Of a stretch of 64,000 bases of DNA, positions 60,708-64,000 are shown piece by piece. The notes under the pieces were generated by a model, which worked only from the letters and a program-made list of their open reading frames with translations, was not told the origin of the DNA and searched no databases. A program made the translations under genes and the position numbers. The first letter of the stretch is position 1. Every line of letters begins with the position of its first letter. Source of the DNA: Acetobacteraceae bacterium H6797 (GTDB lineage: Bacteria; Pseudomonadota; Alphaproteobacteria; Acetobacterales; Acetobacteraceae); assembly GCA_015223225.1 (NCBI GenBank), contig JADFCQ010000004.1:534381-598380 (forward strand). The letters are read 5' to 3'.

Positions 60708-61873
60708 TCCCGGCGAGCGAAACCGAACTCGCCCTGGCCGTGCGCGCCGCCGTGCAGGCGGGCGAGGCGCTGCTGGTGGAAGGGAACGGGAGCAAGAGCG
60801 CCCTGCTCCGCCCCGTGGACGCGCCGCGCCGGCTTTCGACCCGTGCTCTGACGGGGATCACGCTCTACCGGCCGAGCGAGATGGTGATCAGCGCCCGGGC
60901 GGGCACGCCCATTCCGGAGATCGAAGCGGCGCTGGCGGAGAAAGGGCAGATGATCGCTGCGGAACCGCCGGATCTGCGCGGCCTTTTCGGCACCGCCCTG
61001 CCCTCGACCCTGGGCGGGATGGTGGCGACCAACCTCTCCGGGCCGCGCCGCATCAGCGCGGGCTCGATGCGGGACCTGCTGCTCGGCATCCGCGTGGTGG
61101 ATGGGCGCGGCGAGGTGGTGCGCTCAGGCGGGCGGGTGCTGAAGAACGTCACGGGGCTGGACCTCTGCAAGCTGCTGGCCGGGAGCCATGGCACGGTCGG
61201 CGTGCTGACCGAGGTGACGCTCAAGGTGCAGCCTTCGGCGGAAGCGAGCGCGACGCTGGTGGTGCGGGTGCCGGATCTGGAGACCGGACGGCAGGCGCTA
61301 TCCGCCGGGCTCACCTCGCCTTTCGGCGTCAGCGGGGCGGCGATCGTCACGGGCGCGGAGGGCGCGCTGGAGGCGCTGCTGCGGCTGGAGGATTTCCAGC
61401 CCTCCATCGCCTATCGCAGCCGGGAACTGGCCGAGTTGCTGGCGCCTTTCGGTGCCGTGGAGCGGCGGCAGGATGAGGTGTCACGCGCCCTGTGGCGTGC
61501 CGTGCGCGATGCCGTGCCGCTGCGGGCCACGGAAGACGAGGCGGTATGGCGGCTTTCGCTGCGCCCGAGCGCAGGGCCGGCGGCGGCGCGCGCGCTTCAA
61601 GCGGCCTTCGGGGCGAAGCTGATGCTGGATTGGGGCGGCGGGCTGCTCTGGGTCGCAGGCCCGGCCGATGAAAGGGCCCATGGGGCCGTGATGCAGGCGG
61701 CAGCCGCGGCAAAGGGCTCCTTCACCCTTTTCCGCGGCCCGGAAAGGCTTCGCCGCGCGGTCCCGGTGCTGCCTGAGGAGGGGGCGGCACTGCTGCCTAT
61801 CGCGCGGCGGGTCAAGACGGCGCTGGATCCGGCGGGGGTCTTCAACCCAGGCCGGATGCGCGCCTTATCCTGA
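60704..61873 (+). CDS. glcE: Glycolate oxidase FAD-binding subunit GlcE
   Basis: A 389-residue FAD-binding subunit paired with GlcD. FAD-binding domain with VEGNGSKSALL, the ITLYRPSEMVISARAGTP segment, and LPSTLGGMVATNLSGPRR; then KNVTGLDLCKLLAGSHGTVG. ATG overlaps glcD's last bases (ATGA). It is separated from glcF by about 615 bases holding an oppositely oriented small gene, unlike the compact glcDEF order usual elsewhere. Confidence 0.94.
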   Translation: MIPASETELALAVRAAVQAGEALLVEGNGSKSALLRPVDAPRRLSTRALTGITLYRPSEMVISARAGTPIPEIEAALAEKGQMIAAEPPDLRGLFGTALPSTLGGMVATNLSGPRRISAGSMRDLLLGIRVVDGRGEVVRSGGRVLKNVTGLDLCKLLAGSHGTVGVLTEVTLKVQPSAEASATLVVRVPDLETGRQALSAGLTSPFGVSGAAIVTGAEGALEALLRLEDFQPSIAYRSRELAELLAPFGAVERRQDEVSRALWRAVRDAVPLRATEDEAVWRLSLRPSAGPAAARALQAAFGAKLMLDWGGGLLWVAGPADERAHGAVMQAAAAAKGSFTLFRGPERLRRAVPVLPEEGAALLPIARRVKTALDPAGVFNPGRMRALS

Positions 61874-61878
61874 CGGCC

Positions 61879-62112
61879 TCAGACCGCGAGGGCGGCCTCT
61901 TCACGGCGCGCGGTGCGGCGCTCATAGCTCACCCCTTCGACGCCCTCGAGGCGGCGGGGCATGGCGGCGGAACCGCCCACGATCATCCAGGGGCTCTGGC
62001 TCGGCACCGCCATCAGGCGGGCCCGGCGGGCCAGCTCCTCGGGGCCGAGGCGCATCGCCTCGCTGCCGTCCATGGTCTTCAGGGGCTGAGCCAGCTTCAC
62101 GAAACCGTCCAT
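61879..62112 (-). CDS. Small protein of unknown function inserted between glcE and glcF
   Basis: A 77-residue soluble protein (MDGFVKLAQPLKTMDGSEAM, ending RREEAALAV) on the strand opposite the glc genes. A strong ribosome site GAGGAGG lies 9 bases before the ATG at 62112, better than those of most genes here, which supports a translated gene. It contains PSQSPWMIVGGSAAMP and a Pro/Glu-rich tail. No family recognised; no signal peptide or membrane helix. It converges with glcE at a 5-base gap, and its upstream region is shared with glcF. Confidence 0.75.
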   Translation of the reverse strand: MDGFVKLAQPLKTMDGSEAMRLGPEELARRARLMAVPSQSPWMIVGGSAAMPRRLEGVEGVSYERRTARREEAALAV

Positions 62113-62488
62113 CGTAGCATCCTCCTCTTTTGTCTCCGGCACGCCGCCAGAAGCGTCGATCGCGACTGCCTCTCCGACCTGGAGGGCTGCTTCGCTTTCA
62201 CCCCCTGGACCGCAAGTTCCGGGCCAGGGTTTCGGGGCGTATTCGCCGGATATTGGCCGCTTGCTCTCGCGACACGTCGCATTTTGCAACGCAACTCGAT
62301 AACGCGCGGCGTGAGCGGGTTAGTCGGCCGTTCACAGGGATGTCATACAGCATCGGCGCTTACGCACGATTTCGTGATTTTACAGGGCGGCCATGAAGTC
62401 GCCGCGGAGCATCGCCTCGGGCGGCTGCTCAAGCGCCCTGGCGCGGCAGGTTCCCTGCCCTTAACCTGCTGCGGAAGAGGAACGACGC
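62113..62488. other. Gene-free divergent region upstream of glcF
   Basis: About 375 bases separate the small opposite-strand gene from glcF. I find no coding frame with support. A 12-base palindrome CACGA-TT-TCGTG (62365-62376) lies about 115 bases before glcF, and AGAGGA is near the glcF start. Promoters for both directions must lie here but none is clear. Confidence 0.5.
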
Positions 62489-63790
62489 ATGCAGACCAAT
62501 TTCAGCCCGACCCAATTGGCCGATCCGGACACGGCCGTGGCCAATGGGATTTTGCGGACCTGCGTGCATTGCGGCTTCTGCACCGCGACCTGCCCGACCT
62601 TCGTCACCCTGGGCGACGAGCTGGATAGCCCTCGCGGCAGGATCTACCTGATCAAGGACATGCTTGAATCCGGCAGGCCGGCCACCGAGGAAGTTGTGCG
62701 GCATGTGGACCGCTGCCTCTCCTGCCTCTCCTGCATGACGACCTGTCCTTCGGGGGTGCATTACATGCACCTGGTCGATCATGCGCGGGCCTATATCGAG
62801 GAAACCTATGAGCGGCCCTGGCCGGAGCGGATGCTGCGGCGGGCGCTGAGCAAGCTGATCCCCTATCCGGGCCGTTTCCGGCTCGCATTGCGGGCGGCGA
62901 AGCTGGGGCGGCCCTTCGCGCGGCTCATTCCTGGCCAGTCCATGACGGCGAAGCGCCTCAGGGCGATGCTGGCGCTCTCGCCCGGTGCTCTACCCTCCAC
63001 TGAGCCGGGCCAGGGACCGGGAGTGTATCGGGCCGAGGGGGAGCGGCGCGGGCGTGTGGCGCTGCTGACGGGCTGCGCGCAGAAGGTACTGTCGCCCTCG
63101 ATCAACCTCGCAACCATCCGGCTGCTGAACCGCATGGGGATCGAGGTTGTGGTGAAGGCCGAACAGGGGTGCTGTGGCTCGCTCGATCATCACATGGGGC
63201 ACCATGAGCCGGCGATGCGCTTCGCCCAGGCGAATGTGGAGGCCTGGTCAGCGGAGATGGAGCGGGAGGGGCTCGACGCGATCGTGGTGAATGCCTCGGG
63301 TTGCGGGACGACCGTGAAGGATTACGGCTTCATGTTCCGCGAGGCCGCGCCAGACCTGGCGGTCAAGGCGGCGCGGGTTTCGGCTTTGGCGATGGATATC
63401 ACGGAGGTTCTGGAGAAGTTCGATTATGCGCCGACGAGGGCCAAGCCGGGAATGACCGTGGCCTATCACAGCGCCTGCAGCCTGCAGCATGGCCAGAAGA
63501 TTACCACCCTGCCGAAGCAGTTGCTGACGCGTGCGGGCTTCACGGTGAAGGAACCGGCCGAGGGGCATCTCTGCTGCGGCAGCGCCGGAACTTACAATAT
63601 CCTGCAGCCGGAGATCGCCGGGCAGCTCAAGGCCCGGAAGCTTGAGAACATTCAGCGCACCAAGGCCGATATCGTGGCGGCAGGGAATATCGGCTGCCTC
63701 ACCCAGCTTAGCAGCGGGAACCTGCCGGTCGTGCATACGGTGGAATTGCTCGACTGGATGAATGGAGGCCCGCGTCCGTCTGGTGTTTGA
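62489..63790 (+). CDS. glcF: Glycolate oxidase iron-sulfur subunit GlcF
   Basis: A 433-residue subunit with two 4Fe-4S clusters: CVHCGFCTATCP (about 25-36) and CLSCLSCMTTCPSG (about 75-88). Two CCG domains follow, with GCCGSLDHH and LCCGSAGTY; these bind cofactor in heterodisulfide-reductase-like proteins. Passes electrons from GlcD/GlcE to the quinone pool at the inner membrane. AGAGGA about 8 bases before the ATG. Its separation from glcE suggests it can be expressed from its own promoter in 62113-62488. Confidence 0.95.
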   Translation: MQTNFSPTQLADPDTAVANGILRTCVHCGFCTATCPTFVTLGDELDSPRGRIYLIKDMLESGRPATEEVVRHVDRCLSCLSCMTTCPSGVHYMHLVDHARAYIEETYERPWPERMLRRALSKLIPYPGRFRLALRAAKLGRPFARLIPGQSMTAKRLRAMLALSPGALPSTEPGQGPGVYRAEGERRGRVALLTGCAQKVLSPSINLATIRLLNRMGIEVVVKAEQGCCGSLDHHMGHHEPAMRFAQANVEAWSAEMEREGLDAIVVNASGCGTTVKDYGFMFREAAPDLAVKAARVSALAMDITEVLEKFDYAPTRAKPGMTVAYHSACSLQHGQKITTLPKQLLTRAGFTVKEPAEGHLCCGSAGTYNILQPEIAGQLKARKLENIQRTKADIVAAGNIGCLTQLSSGNLPVVHTVELLDWMNGGPRPSGV

Positions 63791-63884
63791 CGCTTCGGCC
63801 GCGTTTTAACTGCGGATCGCCAAGCGGCGTGGCGTTAGGGCCGGCCTCCGCTACGGCGGGCGTCGGCGTTGAAAACGCGTTTGC

Positions 63885-63911
63885 CCCTCTCGGCGAATGC
63901 TGAGAGGGTTT
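63885..63911 (+). terminator. Terminator after glcF
   Basis: Arms CCCTCTC (63885-63891) and GAGAGGG (63902-63908) around a ten-base loop, followed by TTT and GG. About 95 bases past the glcF stop. Confidence 0.65.
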
Positions 63912-63936
63912 GGTGTGGGTGGGTGTTGTTTTGGGA

Positions 63937-64000
<64 letters not shown>

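Overview
The window is GC-rich chromosomal DNA from an alphaproteobacterium, most likely an Acetobacteraceae (Roseomonas-like) soil or water organism. That placement rests on a circularly permuted two-piece tmRNA whose tag reads ANDNSREAVALAA, an alpha-type SspB adaptor, a 41-residue L36 protein, an initiator tRNA with the alphaproteobacterial AGG/CCT anticodon stem, and many peptide/opine-type ABC importers and amidohydrolases. The genus is inference. I see no transposase, integrase, phage gene or CRISPR array. The gene content is dense, with frequent ATGA stop/start overlaps.

Region 1 (1-18.4 kb) is a catabolic island. Two tandem peptide-type ABC importers run leftward (one binding protein, two permease pairs, two double-ATPase subunits, with a MaoC-type hydratase between them). 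A rightward operon is divergent to them: acyl-CoA dehydrogenase, CaiD-like enoyl-CoA hydratase, second acyl-CoA dehydrogenase, hydantoinase-type amidohydrolase, and a COG0523 GTPase with a His-rich segment. A ROK regulator with a near-perfect operator palindrome then leads a second binding protein and a dienelactone-hydrolase-like enzyme. Together they suggest import of an amide- or ring-containing small molecule, hydrolytic opening and CoA-dependent oxidation; the substrate is unknown.

Region 2 (18.4-28.4 kb) holds a secreted metallo-beta-lactamase-fold enzyme, a divergent pyridoxamine-phosphate-oxidase-like gene and MocR regulator separated by an array of ATTGGTC-type sites, a 2-oxoglutarate oxygenase, a DUF533 protein, a racemase-like and a TauD-like protein that both lack expected catalytic residues, an M20 hydrolase, an SDR and a PanE-like reductase.

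Region 3 (28.4-37.6 kb) contains sspB, ssrA, thyX with an HD-domain nucleotidase-like gene, a ribokinase-type kinase, an isolated fliO-fliP pair, a penicillin-acylase-type hydrolase, a TPR protein and a repeat-containing protein.

Region 4 (37.6-48.6 kb) carries a PuuE-type allantoinase, a lactonase-like beta-propeller, a D-2-hydroxyacid dehydrogenase, leuA preceded by an unlisted leucine-rich leader peptide gene, a glycosyltransferase divergent from an ABC exporter, otsA and yajC.

Region 5 (48.6-64 kb) has a DUF815 ATPase, LysR and aldo/keto reductase genes, a HerA-like ATPase, an amidohydrolase with an SDR, a second DUF533 protein, rpmJ, a MarR-FUSC efflux pair, glcD-glcE-glcF interrupted by a small opposite-strand gene with a strong ribosome binding site, and an initiator tRNA cut by the window end.
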